From assembly GCA_003171235.1 (NCBI GenBank), contig PMYM01000214.1, forward strand, positions 1 to 16,771: a stretch of DNA of 16,771 bases, in the 5' to 3' direction. Of the stretch, positions 8,909 to 16,771 are shown in pieces (within the stretch, counting starts at the first letter, position 1; every line of letters begins with the position of its first letter). Source of the DNA: Phycisphaerales bacterium (GTDB lineage Bacteria > Planctomycetota > Phycisphaerae > SM23-33). The notes beneath the pieces were generated by a model. It was not told the origin of the DNA, searched no databases, and worked only from the letters and a program-made list of their open reading frames with translations. The translations under genes and the position numbers were made by a program.

Positions 8909-8995
8909 GCGCGGGAACCATTACGCCGGATCGCATCTTCTGGTAAGATGTTGTTTTTGGTCGCCGGGATAGATGCTCCATGGACGGCAACTGCA

Positions 8996-9457
8996 ATGAA
9001 AATCAATTTGAGAATCCTGCTCAAAAGTTACGCTGTGTTCCTTGCTTTGTTGCCTGCAATGGGATGCGTTCAAAGGCCTTCTGAAGAAACAAACAAAGAC
9101 GCCGTTGAATGGTTCCAGATGTCTACAGGCCTTGAACTTCCCAAGACTAGCACAGTGGTTAACGCCGCCTCCGTGACGTCGATAGTCAGTACCTATTACA
9201 TCCAGCTTTCGACCTCCCCGGAACTTGAGAAGCTCCTGACAGAGAACTTCGAAATTGAATCTAACACTCCGAAGGATCTCACTCTTCCGCAAGGGTGGGA
9301 TGAATACGTACCTTTTTGGTCCTTGGATAAGTTGAAATCTCCCAAGTACTTTTCTCGCATCATTTGTGACAAGGACGGGAAGCCCGAATGGTGGGCCACC
9401 GTCGCTTATGATTCTGCTACCGGGAAGTGTTTCTTCCTTGGGGAGCAATGTCGGTAG
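8996..9457 (+). CDS. Putative small lipoprotein of unknown function
   Basis: This encodes 153 residues starting MKINLRILLKSYAVFLALLP followed by AMGC, a basic n-region and hydrophobic core ending in a weak lipobox, so it is likely exported and perhaps lipid-anchored at the cysteine near residue 24. The mature part is mixed alpha/beta in character and ends with KPEWWATVAYDSATGKCFFL, a plausible beta-hairpin. I recognise no family. The start at 8996 is chosen over an in-frame ATG at 8948 because it coincides with the signal sequence. Base composition is clearly more AT-rich than that of its neighbours and its codon use is less GC3-biased, which suggests transfer. It stands alone between phage-like remnants; the 198-residue frame on the opposite strand has no domain-like features and is rejected. 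Confidence 0.65.
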   Translation: MKINLRILLKSYAVFLALLPAMGCVQRPSEETNKDAVEWFQMSTGLELPKTSTVVNAASVTSIVSTYYIQLSTSPELEKLLTENFEIESNTPKDLTLPQGWDEYVPFWSLDKLKSPKYFSRIICDKDGKPEWWATVAYDSATGKCFFLGEQCR

Positions 9458-9459
9458 CA

Positions 9460-9678
9460 TCATTTTGCCTCGCTTTGAGGTTCTACTTGCGCGAGCTTCT
9501 GAGTTGAGACTGGCCACGCCTGACCTGCTCGTTCCTGTGCCACGCCGTCCATCGCCGTCAGCTTCTCCGTCGGCGTGTACGCCGCCAGATACCGCGTCGG
9601 CAGCGTTTCCCAGGTGTACGAATCGAACAGCCGGGCGACATCGACATGCTTTTCAAGGATGGCCGTCTTGTGCGCCAT
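9460..9678 (-). pseudogene. Remnant of a small ORF, possibly phage-derived
   Basis: A 72-residue open frame with protein-like composition (ILEKHVDVARLFDSYTWETL, then YLAAYTPTEKLTAMDGVAQE). The frame continues upstream of the ATG for eleven more sensible codons (LAPSAKLRAAS) before a stop at the edge of the palindromic repeat, so the real N-terminus is probably missing. Its 3' end lies two bases past the stop of the convergent lipoprotein gene. I read it as a decayed gene of the same mobile remnant as the ORFs at 8458-8908, but the family is not recognised and it could still be expressed as a small protein. Confidence 0.4.
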
Positions 9679-9715
9679 CGACGCGGCTCGTAACTTGGCG
9701 GATGGAGCGAGTCAG

Positions 9716-9798
9716 GTAGGGCCTGCGGCCGTTGGGCCGCACGCGTAAACAGGATTGCGACAGAATTGCGCGTGCAACCCAACAGTTGCACGCCCTAC
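9716..9798. repeat. REP-like palindromic element (copy A)
   Basis: An 83 bp element bounded by near-inverted termini GTAGGGCCTGC (9716-9726) and GCACGCCCTAC (9788-9798). Inside are two hairpins: GCGGCC-GTTG-GGCCGC near the left end and GCGTGCAACCCAACAGTTGCACGC near the right. The right half, from AGAATTGCGCGTGCAACCCA to the terminus, is identical to copy B at 16520-16618. No ORF inside. It resembles a REP/BIME or small non-autonomous element. Confidence 0.8.
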
Positions 9799-9810
9799 GA
9801 AACTTCTCAC

Positions 9811-9940
9811 TTCTGCGCCCTCCGCATCCGTTGCGTCCTCTAAAGAAAGCCAGCCCGTGTAACAGCCTCGAATCAAAACGAACTGGCCTACAAGAAGGAA
9901 TGGCCTCCTATACCTCATTCCTCTCTGCGTCCTCTGCGTT
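9811..9940. repeat. Degenerate GCAGAG-type repeats upstream of the GT2 gene
   Basis: Pyrimidine-strand copies of the GCAGAG repeat appear at 9811-9840 (degenerate) and 9921-9940 (CTCTCTGCGTCCTCTGCGTT). Between them is non-coding sequence with a short GGAATG/CATTCC inverted pair at about 9897-9921. Together with the palindromic element just to the left this fills the 9679-9999 gap; no gene is credible here, so the promoter of the GT2 gene should lie in or after this stretch. Confidence 0.6.
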
Positions 9941-9999
9941 GAAAGCTGTTGTTTTAGCTGTTTCTTGACCCGATCCGCCGGGCCGATTACCTTCTGTCC

Positions 10000-10917
10000 A
10001 TGGACCAGTCCCTGGCTGTGCTCATCCCGTGCCACAACGAGCAGGCGACCATTGGCAAGGTCATTGACGACTTCCGCGCGGCCCTGCCACAGGCCCAGGT
10101 GTACGTCTTCAACAACGCCTCCACCGACCGCAGCGAGGAAATCGCCCTGGCCCACGGGGCCGTCGTTCGCCGCGTCAACCGCCTGGGCAAGGGGCACGTG
10201 GTGGCGGCCATGCTCCAGGCCCCGCCGGCCGACGTCATGATCATGGTCGACGGCGACGACACCTACGACGCCGCCGCCGCGGGCAGGCTGCTGGAGCCCA
10301 TCCTCCAGGGCCGCTCCGACATGGTCGTCGCCACACGCCTGGAAGGCCCACAGCCCCACGCCTTCCGACCCCTGCACCTGGCCGGCAACCGCCTGGTCCG
10401 CGGGCTGATCAACCTCATCTTCCGGGCCAGCCTCCACGACATCATGAGCGGCTACCGGGCCTTCACCGCCGACCTGGCCCGGTCCCTGGCCGTCACCGCC
10501 GTGGGCTTCGAAATCGAAACCGAACTGACCATCCAGACCCTTTACGCCAATTTCGTCATCGCCGAAGTGCCCACCGATTACCGCCCCAGGCCCCCCGGCA
10601 GCCTATCCAAGTTGCGGACCTTCCGCGACGGCCTGCGCGTGCTGTGGACCATCTTCAACATCGCCCGCTCGGTCAAGCCGCTGACGTTCTTTGGCCTGGC
10701 GGCCATCGCGCTTCTGACCCTGGGGGTGCTGTGCGGCATTCCCGCCATCCTGCAATATTTCCATAACCCCCTCCACCGGGTGGAGAGTTTTCCGCTGCTG
10801 TTTGTGGGCGTGGGGTTGGTGGTTTGCTCGTTCATCAGCCTGGCCATCGGCATCATCCTCCACGCCCTCAACGTCCGGCTCAAGGAACTGGCCCTGCTGC
10901 TGCGGAAGAAGCAGTAG
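10000..10917 (+). CDS. Family 2 glycosyltransferase (DPM1-like) with C-terminal membrane anchor
   Basis: This encodes 305 residues. Residues 5-165 form a GT-A domain: LIPCHNEQATIG at the nucleotide-binding start, NNASTDRSEEIA, the metal-binding DxD-type motif DGDDTYD (84-90), and HDIMSGYRAF (146-155), which matches the dolichyl/polyprenyl-phosphate mannosyl- or glucosyltransferase group. Two hydrophobic segments follow at about 228-250 and 265-290, as in membrane-anchored members of that group. It probably makes a polyprenyl-phosphate-hexose at the inner face of the membrane, the kind of donor used by GT-C enzymes such as the one at 6723-8489. ATG at 10000 is the first methionine and begins directly at the domain; the ribosome site is weak. 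The stop codon lies inside a GTAGCC repeat. Sugar specificity cannot be read from sequence. Confidence 0.87.
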   Translation: MDQSLAVLIPCHNEQATIGKVIDDFRAALPQAQVYVFNNASTDRSEEIALAHGAVVRRVNRLGKGHVVAAMLQAPPADVMIMVDGDDTYDAAAAGRLLEPILQGRSDMVVATRLEGPQPHAFRPLHLAGNRLVRGLINLIFRASLHDIMSGYRAFTADLARSLAVTAVGFEIETELTIQTLYANFVIAEVPTDYRPRPPGSLSKLRTFRDGLRVLWTIFNIARSVKPLTFFGLAAIALLTLGVLCGIPAILQYFHNPLHRVESFPLLFVGVGLVVCSFISLAIGIILHALNVRLKELALLLRKKQ

Positions 10918-10940
10918 TCAGTAGCCAGGAGCCGGTAGCC
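10911..10940 (+). repeat. GTAGCC-type dispersed repeat overlapping the GT2 stop codon
   Basis: Second copy of the repeat at 8495-8524. It starts six bases before the end of the GT2 gene, so the TAG stop is provided by the repeat itself (GCAGTAGTCAGTAGCC). The last residue or two of the protein may therefore have been replaced when the repeat arrived. Confidence 0.65.
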
Positions 10941-10950
10941 GGAAGGAACA

Positions 10951-11040
10951 AAAGCTAAAAGCTGAAACCTGAAAGCTGAAATAAAAACCGGCCATGCTCG
11001 GCCTTGTAGTTTCAGCTTTCAGCTTTAAGCTTTCAGCTTT
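10951..11040. repeat. Long inverted repeat with 31 bp arms between GT2 and ADP-ribosylglycohydrolase genes
   Basis: The arms 10951-10981 and 11010-11040 are inverted copies at 28 of 31 positions and are themselves made of repeated AAAGCTGAAA words. The 28 bp centre contains GGCC-ATGCTC-GGCC. In RNA this would be a long stable stem just after the GT2 gene, so it may act as a terminator or 3' stabiliser; it also fits a dispersed non-coding repeat. It lacks a plain poly-U tail after a GC stem. Confidence 0.75.
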
Positions 11041-11073
11041 GAGTGAGCACGGACTGTTATCTGCTTTGCTGTA

Positions 11074-11096
11074 GCCTCAGGCCTGGAACCTGAGGC
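11074..11096 (+). promoter_or_regulatory. Hairpin just upstream of the ADP-ribosylglycohydrolase start
   Basis: GCCTCAGG (11074-11081) and CCTGAGGC (11089-11096) form a perfect 8 bp stem with a 7-base loop. It ends 7 bases before the ribosome binding site GGGAG (11104-11108) of the next gene. It may terminate upstream transcription, since TATTTT follows, or sit in the leader of the next gene. Function is inferred only. Confidence 0.4.
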
Positions 11097-11112
11097 CTAT
11101 TTTGGGAGTGCC

Positions 11113-12489
11113 ATGCATCCCTGGATGACCATCACCGCCAAGGACCTCGATATCGAACTGGCCCAGTGCATTGACGAAGGCAAGGACGTCGAGCCCCTGC
11201 GGGCCGAGTTTGCCCGCCTACAGCAGGCCGACCTGGAGCGCGACCCCAAGCTCCGCCAGCAGGCCTGCCGCCTGGTTGATAAATCCCTTCGCCTGCCCGT
11301 GCGGAAGGATTTCCCCTTCAAGGAGCCCAGCCGCCTGTCCGCCATCCAGCGCGCCCGCAAGGGCCGCACGCGACTGCCGTCGGACCTGCCTTCGCCCCAG
11401 GTGCTGCTGGACAAGGCCCACGGCGCCTGGACCGGCCGGTGCTGCGGGTGCCTGCTGGGCAAGCCCGTCGAGGGCCGCACACGAGCCGAAATCCGCAACT
11501 ATCTCCAGGCCCAAAACGCCTGGCCGCTGGACTTCTACTTCTCCAACGAGGCCATCGAGCAGGACCGCCTGGACAACCACTTCCCCGACCACGCCAACCC
11601 CTGCTACCGCGAAAACATCACCTGCATGGTCGAGGACGACGACACCAACTACACCGTCGCCGGCCTGGCCCTGATGTCCCTCCACGGCCTGGAATTCAAG
11701 CCCCAGGACGTGGGCGACTTCTGGCTGCAAAACATGCCGATCTACCACCTGTGCACCGCCGAGCGCGTGGCCTATCGCAACCTGGTCGGCCTGATACCTG
11801 CGCCCCAGCCCGACGGCCGCGTGGCCGGGCGATTCTCCTGTGCCACCTTCCGCAACCCCTACCGCGAGTGGATCGGGGCCATGATCCGGGGCGACTTCTT
11901 TGGCTACGCCTGCCCGGCCGAGCCGCAGTGGGCCGCCGAACTGGCCTGGCGCGACGCCTGCATCAGCCACGTCAAGAACGGCATCTACGGCGAGATGTGG
12001 GTCTCGGCCATGCTCGCCGCCGCCTACGTGCTGGAGGACGCCCCGACCGTCATTCAGGCCGGGCTGGGCGAAATCCCCGCCGCCTGCCGACTGCACCGCG
12101 ACATCTCCGATGTGCTGGATTGGCGCCGCCAGGGCCGCACATACGAAGAAGCCATCGACGCCATCCACGCCCGCTGGCGCGAAGACTTCAGCCACCACTG
12201 GTGCCACACCAACTCCAACGCCCAGATAGTCGCCGCCGCCTTGCTCTATGGCGAGCGGGATTACGCCCGCACCATCTGCCTGGCCGTCATGAGCGGCTTC
12301 GACACCGACTGCAACGCCGCCACCGCCGGCAGCGTGCTGGGCCTGATGCTGGGGCAAAAGGCCCTGCCCGCCCTCTGGGCTGACCCCATCCGCGACACCC
12401 TGCTGACGGGCGTCCAGGGCTACTACCAGGTCAGGCTGGAAGACCTCGCCGCCCAGACCGTCGCCCTGATCGAGAAACTGCACCGGTGA
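11113..12489 (+). CDS. ADP-ribosylglycohydrolase family protein (DraG/ARH-like)
   Basis: This 458-residue protein has the binuclear-metal motifs of ADP-ribosylglycohydrolases, which remove ADP-ribose from proteins or small molecules. The first motif, GAWTGRCCGCLLGKPVEG (104-121), is the glycine-rich start of the fold; EDDDTNYT (174-181) supplies acidic metal ligands; FDTDCNAATAGSVLGLMLG (396-414) supplies the second acidic set. About 95 residues precede the domain, predicted helical and charged, and there is an extra stretch between motifs, so it is longer than the roughly 300-residue classical enzymes. ATG at 11113 follows GGGAG with four bases between. No signal peptide, so it should be cytoplasmic. 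No ADP-ribosyltransferase partner is in the window; the substrate is unknown. Converges on the DUF4091 gene. Confidence 0.85.
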   Translation: MHPWMTITAKDLDIELAQCIDEGKDVEPLRAEFARLQQADLERDPKLRQQACRLVDKSLRLPVRKDFPFKEPSRLSAIQRARKGRTRLPSDLPSPQVLLDKAHGAWTGRCCGCLLGKPVEGRTRAEIRNYLQAQNAWPLDFYFSNEAIEQDRLDNHFPDHANPCYRENITCMVEDDDTNYTVAGLALMSLHGLEFKPQDVGDFWLQNMPIYHLCTAERVAYRNLVGLIPAPQPDGRVAGRFSCATFRNPYREWIGAMIRGDFFGYACPAEPQWAAELAWRDACISHVKNGIYGEMWVSAMLAAAYVLEDAPTVIQAGLGEIPAACRLHRDISDVLDWRRQGRTYEEAIDAIHARWREDFSHHWCHTNSNAQIVAAALLYGERDYARTICLAVMSGFDTDCNAATAGSVLGLMLGQKALPALWADPIRDTLLTGVQGYYQVRLEDLAAQTVALIEKLHR

Positions 12490-12693
12490 CTTGCGGGATA
12501 GGACTATTCCATCCGTTGGCTGCCATGCGGCCGCCATGCCACACAACGCCGTAAACTATGCCGCCTGGATTCTGACATAACGTGCCTTTGCCCGCGAGAG
12601 TCGCTCTTGGAAGGGCATTTGAATTCGTGGAAGTCCGGGGGGCTTATCCTTTCTCTTGTGCGGCCAGTCGCGGGCCTGCCGTGGGCTTTTGGG

Positions 12694-15555
12694 TTACGGT
12701 TGAGTCGCCGGCGGGGGCAGAAAGATCAGGTACCCCAGATCCCGGCCGTTGTAGATGTACCGCGGGGCGCCGGCCCAGTTGGAGGATTCCTGCCCGGCCG
12801 TGCAGAAGCGGGAGAAGTTGGCCTTCCACATCGCCGGAGGGGCCTGCCCGAAGGACGCCAGCGGGATGGCCATCTCCACGAAATACACCTTGTCCTTCCG
12901 GGCGACGGCCACCTTGGGCTGCACCGGCCAGGGACCCGCCGCCCCCAGCGGCGGATCGGTGGTCACGCCGCGCTGGGCCAGCGCCGAACCGTTGCACTTT
13001 ACGGCCAGGTGATACAGTTCGTCGCTGGAGCTCGCCCGGCCGGTCGGGTCAAACAGGGCCTCGACCAGGTCTTCGCCGCAGGAGAGCAGTTGCTCGTAAG
13101 TGATCTGGTTGTTGGGCTTGGCCTGGGGCGGCGAAGGCTGGGCGCAGCGGAAGGCCAGGTAGAGATTGCGGTCGTCGTACTGGGCAAAGACGCTGGTGGC
13201 GTTGACGGCCAGGCCGGTCCGGTTTTCGCCGCCCCGGCCGCGGCGGCCCAGCAGGACGAACGCCCCGGCGGCATTGCCGCTGCGCACGGGCCAGTCCGAC
13301 AGGTCGCCGTCGATGACCGGCGGGCGGGGGGCGTATGGCGCCTGCAGGACCGGCAGGCTGACCAGCAGGGGCTGGTCGGGCCGGCCCTCGCTCTGAAGAA
13401 CCAGGCAGAAATCCATCCTGCCGCCGTCGGAGGCGGGCAGGCCCCGGCCCTCAAAAACCAGCTCCAGGCGCGACAGCTTGCCCGGCGGCATGGCGGCGAT
13501 GGCTGCCTGGCCGGCAGGGAAGCTCCAGCCCGGCGGCAGGGTGACGGGGCGCAGTTCGACGTCGGCCGGGAGGTTCAGTTCGTTGAACAGATCCAGCGAC
13601 GCTCTCATCCGGTAGCGGTCATTGCCCAACGGCTCCAACTGGCAACTGGATCGCTCCAGGCGGATTCGGCAGCAGCGCTGCTGGAGGTCCTGCCAGGCCA
13701 GCCGCTGCCGCAGCATTTCCTGCGGGCTGGCCTGCTGGGGATGCACCGCCTCCAGCACTTCCTGGGCCAGTATCGCCCGGGCGTCGGCGTAGGCCTGGCC
13801 GTCGCGGACGTAGCCGTCCAGCCGGCCGTCCAGGTAGTTGTCGCCGGCGGCTTCTCCGGCGGCGTAGCGAACCAGGATGCCCAGCATGCCCTGGGCGACG
13901 CCGGGGCGGTTGCGCTGCCGCAGCAGGTCCAGGTAGGCCGCGTCCTGCAGGCCGCGGCGCAGGCGCTTGAGCCGCACCGACGGCAGCACTTCATCCAGGC
14001 CGAAGGCGCTGCCGGGGTAGAACAGCCGCGTCTGGGCGCTGCCGGCGGTTCCCAACGGGTCGCCCGACCAGTTGAGCACGTCGCCCAGGAAGATGCCGGC
14101 GCCGTAGCGGCTGGCCAGGTAGCCCAGCACGCGCACGTCGGCGGGGCTGGCCAGCACGCCCGCCCAGCCGATGAAGGGCGGCAACCCGGGGCGGAGGTAA
14201 TTCCCCGCCAGGGGCGAGGTGGCCGCCGGGCGGCTGGTCAGGGCCAGCAGGTTGGCCGGCGGGGCGAGCATGTCGGCCAGGGAAGGCATATCGCCCGGCA
14301 GCGACAGGTTTGCCTCGGCCGGGGCCGTGGTCGGCAACTCGCACAGAATCGGAGTTTTCTCCGCCGCCGATCGCGCCAGCCGGGCCAGTTGGCAAAATTC
14401 GCCGGCGGCGTCGGCCGAATCAGGCCGCGGCCAGATGAACAGCTTGTCGGCCATGCCCAGGGCCCCGAAGTGCGAGGCCGTCTGGCCCAGGACCGCCATG
14501 ACGGTCTGGCGGTACTCTTTCGACTGGGCCCAGCCGTAATTGCCCGGCTCGGGCCAGGCGGCGCTGAAGGGGGCAGGCCAGGCCGGCACCGCCAGGCGGT
14601 CGTCGAAGGCCGTGCCGTCCAGATAGGGCTTGACGATCAGGTCGTAATCGTGCCAGTCAAGCTGCACCGCCGCGGCCGCGTCACGCTTGAGCACCGGGAC
14701 AAGCGTACTCTCAAACAGGTCCAGCCGGTGGGCGTGGGCCAGCCGCATGAGCTGGCGGATGATCGTCAGCGTGCGGGTGGCATCGCGGTTGTCGGTCTCC
14801 AGCCGCACCGGCAGGAATGGCTGCTGCTTGCCGCCGATGTTGCGGGTGACGAACTGGGCGGAAACCATCTGCCAGGAGAACGCCCCCAGGCAGTTCACCG
14901 CCCGCTGGTCGGGCAGGACGAAATCGTGCACGCGCAGGCGGATGTTGACCGCCGTCTCTTGGGAGCTGCCCGGCAGCCCGGCCGAGACGGTCACTGCCCC
15001 GGTGTAGTCGCCCGGGGCGGCGTCGCGCGGCACCTCCAGGTCAACCCACACGGCCAGCCGGCTGCCCGAGGCCAGCGTAAAGGGTTGGCCCTGGCGCGGG
15101 GCATCGATAGGCGCCAGCGGATCGTAGAACTGCTGGGGCTGCACGGGCGAATCGGCCAGCCGCAGGTACCAGGCGGGATAATCCTCCACCGCCACCGGCA
15201 ACATGCGGAACAGCCTCACGGCTTGGAGCTTCGAGCCGCCGGGGCCGGTCAGGTCGCTGGCAGAGAGGCGGACGTTGTCGGCCGGGGCGGCGGCGTCGAT
15301 AACGATCTGAAAGCTCACCGTCTCGTTGGCGGCCGAGTGAAGCTGCACCTGGGAATGTTCGGCATCGAAGAAGGGCTCGCCCGAGCGGCTGGGCGTGCGG
15401 TCGGTCAGGGCGACCATGTCGTTGGCCGCCCAAAGACGCAGGTCCGGCTGGCGGGTGCATCCCGCCAGCAGGGCCAGGATAACAGCCAACGCCGCCGGGA
15501 GCATTGGCTTTATCCGGCGGCGGCGTCCGTCGGTGCTTTGGGCACAATCGAGCAT
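12694..15555 (-). CDS. Lipoprotein with DUF4091-like body and C-terminal CBM9/DOMON-like domain
   Basis: This encodes 953 residues. The N-terminus has an arginine-rich n-region (RRRRIK), a hydrophobic core and lipobox LLAGC near residue 33, so it is lipid-anchored. Residues about 45-210 are a beta-rich domain (AANETVSFQIVIDA, LEVPRDAAPGDYTGAVTV) typical of the N-terminal part of DUF4091 proteins; about 215-560 resemble a TIM-barrel glycosidase-like body, ending with VRLKRLRRGLQDAAYLDLLR, which matches the DUF4091 signature. Residues about 745-950 begin PPVIDGDLSDWP, the hallmark of CBM9-like/DOMON sugar-binding domains. The likely role is polysaccharide binding or hydrolysis at the cell surface, but catalytic residues are not identified. 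The start at 15555 is preferred to the ATG at 15504 because only it gives the signal peptide a positive n-region; neither has a clear ribosome site. Not obviously in an operon. Confidence 0.8.
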   Translation of the reverse strand: MLDCAQSTDGRRRRIKPMLPAALAVILALLAGCTRQPDLRLWAANDMVALTDRTPSRSGEPFFDAEHSQVQLHSAANETVSFQIVIDAAAPADNVRLSASDLTGPGGSKLQAVRLFRMLPVAVEDYPAWYLRLADSPVQPQQFYDPLAPIDAPRQGQPFTLASGSRLAVWVDLEVPRDAAPGDYTGAVTVSAGLPGSSQETAVNIRLRVHDFVLPDQRAVNCLGAFSWQMVSAQFVTRNIGGKQQPFLPVRLETDNRDATRTLTIIRQLMRLAHAHRLDLFESTLVPVLKRDAAAAVQLDWHDYDLIVKPYLDGTAFDDRLAVPAWPAPFSAAWPEPGNYGWAQSKEYRQTVMAVLGQTASHFGALGMADKLFIWPRPDSADAAGEFCQLARLARSAAEKTPILCELPTTAPAEANLSLPGDMPSLADMLAPPANLLALTSRPAATSPLAGNYLRPGLPPFIGWAGVLASPADVRVLGYLASRYGAGIFLGDVLNWSGDPLGTAGSAQTRLFYPGSAFGLDEVLPSVRLKRLRRGLQDAAYLDLLRQRNRPGVAQGMLGILVRYAAGEAAGDNYLDGRLDGYVRDGQAYADARAILAQEVLEAVHPQQASPQEMLRQRLAWQDLQQRCCRIRLERSSCQLEPLGNDRYRMRASLDLFNELNLPADVELRPVTLPPGWSFPAGQAAIAAMPPGKLSRLELVFEGRGLPASDGGRMDFCLVLQSEGRPDQPLLVSLPVLQAPYAPRPPVIDGDLSDWPVRSGNAAGAFVLLGRRGRGGENRTGLAVNATSVFAQYDDRNLYLAFRCAQPSPPQAKPNNQITYEQLLSCGEDLVEALFDPTGRASSSDELYHLAVKCNGSALAQRGVTTDPPLGAAGPWPVQPKVAVARKDKVYFVEMAIPLASFGQAPPAMWKANFSRFCTAGQESSNWAGAPRYIYNGRDLGYLIFLPPPATQP

Positions 15556-15602
15556 AGCGGATCGATTCTACCCGCCTGGCGGCCGGGTAAGAAGCGTAGG
15601 TC

Positions 15603-15685
15603 GGAATTTCAAATTCGCGATTTGCGGACTGTCGGAGCCAAAGGCATCGGCACAACCCTTCCTCAATTCCCAAATTTGAAATTCC
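15603..15685. repeat. AATTTGAAATT-type inverted repeat in the divergent region
   Basis: A perfect 13 bp inverted pair, GGAATTTCAAATT at 15603-15615 and AATTTGAAATTCC at 15673-15685, lies in the 195 bp between the divergent lipoprotein and DUF502 genes. More AT-rich words (GATTTTAAATCC, GGATTTCGGATTCC) follow. It is much more AT-rich than its surroundings. It could host promoters of both genes, or be another dispersed repeat. Confidence 0.65.
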
Positions 15686-15750
15686 CAGATTTTAAATCCG
15701 GCGGATTTCGGATTCCCCGCTTTCCCCGGGGCTGTGGCCTCCGGCGGCAT

Positions 15751-16368
15751 ATGGTCGATACAAGAGTCATGAACTGGCGCAAACAGCTTCACATTTTCGT
15801 GACGGGCGTGCTGCTCCTGGCGCCGTTTGCCCTGACGGCGTACGTGCTGTACGTGGTGGGCAACGGGCTGGATAATTGGGTTCGCCAGCCCTTCACCAGG
15901 AACTTTCTTCCCGCCGGCACCGGGCTGGTGCTGCTGCTGGTGTTGGTTTACCTGGTGGGGCTGCTGGGGCAGTGGTGGGCCGTCAAGGGCCTGCTGCGCG
16001 CGTTGGAGCGGCTGGTGCTGCACTTGCCGCTGGCCAAGACGCTTTACGAGGCGGTGCGGGACATCGCCAAGCTTTTCGGCGGCCAGGCCGGGCGGCTGGG
16101 CCAGACGGTCCGGCTGAAGGTGCCCGGCAGCGACAGCTACGTGCTGGGCATCCGCACCTCCACCTCGCCGCGCGGCGCCGCCGGTGACGCCGGCAAGGTC
16201 GCCGTTTACGTGCCCATGAGCTACCAGTTGGGAGGCTTCACCATCTACGCCCCCGCCGGAATGGTTCAGGAAGTGGATATCCCGGTGGAAGAGGCCCTCA
16301 AGCTGGCGGCCACGGCCGAGGCCGGCTCGACCAGCGACTACCCCGCCGGGAACAAGCCAGGTTCGTAG
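15751..16368 (+). CDS. DUF502 family inner-membrane protein
   Basis: This encodes 205 residues of the DUF502 family, small membrane proteins of unknown function found widely in bacteria and plants. Two hydrophobic helices are seen at about 15-36 (IFVTGVLLLAPFALTAYVLY) and 56-75. The conserved region HLPLAKTLYEAVRDIAKLF (91-109) and the soluble C-terminal part with VPMSYQLGGFTIYAP (154-168) and DIPVEEALKL match the family pattern. The start could be ATG 15751 or ATG 15769; the second begins MNWRKQLHIF, closer to usual DUF502 starts, and neither has a strong ribosome site. A much longer open frame reaches back to 12607 but is only the antisense of the lipoprotein gene. Divergent from the lipoprotein gene; followed by palindromic repeats. 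Confidence 0.82.
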   Translation: MVDTRVMNWRKQLHIFVTGVLLLAPFALTAYVLYVVGNGLDNWVRQPFTRNFLPAGTGLVLLLVLVYLVGLLGQWWAVKGLLRALERLVLHLPLAKTLYEAVRDIAKLFGGQAGRLGQTVRLKVPGSDSYVLGIRTSTSPRGAAGDAGKVAVYVPMSYQLGGFTIYAPAGMVQEVDIPVEEALKLAATAEAGSTSDYPAGNKPGS

Positions 16369-16519
16369 GGCGGTCCGGCCGGCAGGGGGGCTTTTTCCCC
16401 GCCCGAAGCGATCCGTCCATCCCAACCGGGTATCCCGTTGTTTGAGCAAGAGTCGCGCCTGACCCATGAAGTCGATCCGGACTTCCTGGAATACTGCCGA
16501 CGCGAGCAAGCCGAGCCCG

Positions 16520-16618
16520 GTAGGGCGTGCGGCTGCCGGGCCGCACGCGGAATCCGGATGGCGACCGGCAGAGAAGCCAGAAGAATTGCGCGTGCAACCC
16601 AACAGTTGCACGCCCTAC
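16520..16618. repeat. REP-like palindromic element (copy B)
   Basis: A 99 bp element with perfect 11 bp inverted termini GTAGGGCGTGC (16520-16530) and GCACGCCCTAC (16608-16618). It holds two inner hairpins, one around GCGGCTGCCGGGCCGC and one around GCGTGCAACCCAACAGTTGCACGC, with a 30-odd bp variable middle. The right half equals copy A at 9716-9798. The middle differs in both length and sequence between copies. Confidence 0.85.
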
Positions 16619-16641
16619 AAAACTGGTGTGATCTGCTTCCA

Positions 16642-16687
16642 GTAGGGCACGCTGATTGCTCGCCGAGGGCGAGGAGTCTGCGTGCCG
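16642..16687. repeat. Divergent REP-like element (copy C)
   Basis: Starts GTAGGGCACGC (16642-16652) and closes with GCGTGCCG (16680-16687), an imperfect inverted pair, enclosing a perfect hairpin CTCGCC-GAG-GGCGAG (16659-16673). It shares the terminal GTAGGGC word and the nested-hairpin plan of copies A and B but not their internal sequence. Confidence 0.5.
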
Positions 16688-16744
16688 GATGGATGCCTTG
16701 CTGAGCGCGATTTGCCCCGGAACTGCGCGAGCAAGCCGAGCCCG

Positions 16745-16771
16745 GTAGGGCGTGCGGCTGCCGGGCCGCAC
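16745..16771. repeat. REP-like palindromic element (copy D), cut by window end
   Basis: GTAGGGCGTGC followed by the first hairpin GGCTGCCGGGCC, identical to the left end of copy B as far as the sequence goes. The rest lies beyond the window. Confidence 0.75.

Larger units (their letters stand above)
16501..16771. repeat. Direct repeat of 46 bp flanking and including REP-like element starts
   Basis: The 46 bp at 16501-16546, beginning CGCGAGCAAGCCGAGCCCGG, recur exactly at 16726-16771, where the window ends, so the second copy may be longer. The repeat includes about 19 bp of flank ahead of the GTAGGG terminus, meaning a unit of about 225 bp may be tandemly duplicated or both elements inserted into the same target. 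Region 16369-16500 before it shows no gene. Confidence 0.8.

Overview
The window looks like chromosomal DNA from a planctomycete, most likely close to the Phycisphaerae. This is inferred from gene content: a very large secreted protein with PQQ-type beta-propellers, a secreted alpha/alpha-toroid (prenyltransferase/squalene-oxidase repeat) protein, a MoxR ATPase, and a lipoprotein of the DUF4091 type. High GC and long GC-rich shadow ORFs antisense to the real genes fit that reading. No rRNA, tRNA, CRISPR array or intact transposase was seen.

Left part (1-6301), all minus strand and read right to left: a 1554-residue exported protein with two helical-repeat segments and two beta-propellers, then, 58 bp downstream, an exported alpha/alpha-toroid protein, then, after a 245 bp repeat-bearing gap, the N-terminus of a MoxR-type AAA+ ATPase that runs off the window edge. 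These look like one envelope-related transcription unit or two closely linked ones. Position 6302-6722 is the divergent control region.

Middle part (6723-10917): a polytopic GT-C glycosyltransferase and a membrane-anchored family 2 glycosyltransferase point the same way and probably act in one polyprenyl-phosphate-sugar pathway. About 1.5 kb of unrelated DNA separates them: two tiny translationally coupled phage-like ORFs on the minus strand (the second with its end inside a dispersed repeat), a small AT-richer putative lipoprotein gene, a further minus-strand ORF remnant, and several dispersed non-coding repeats. The 3' ends of both glycosyltransferase genes carry the same 30 bp repeat.

Right part (10918-16771): an ADP-ribosylglycohydrolase preceded by a long perfect-looking inverted repeat and a second hairpin; convergent to it a 953-residue lipoprotein with a DUF4091-like body and a C-terminal CBM9/DOMON-like domain; divergent from that, a DUF502 membrane protein; and finally a cluster of palindromic REP-like elements, one of which also occurs at 9716-9798. 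The main surprise is the density and variety of short dispersed repeats (at least five families), which sit at almost every gene boundary. I see no clear new defence or biosynthetic system; the best candidates for follow-up are the propeller/toroid/MoxR unit and the palindromic repeat family.
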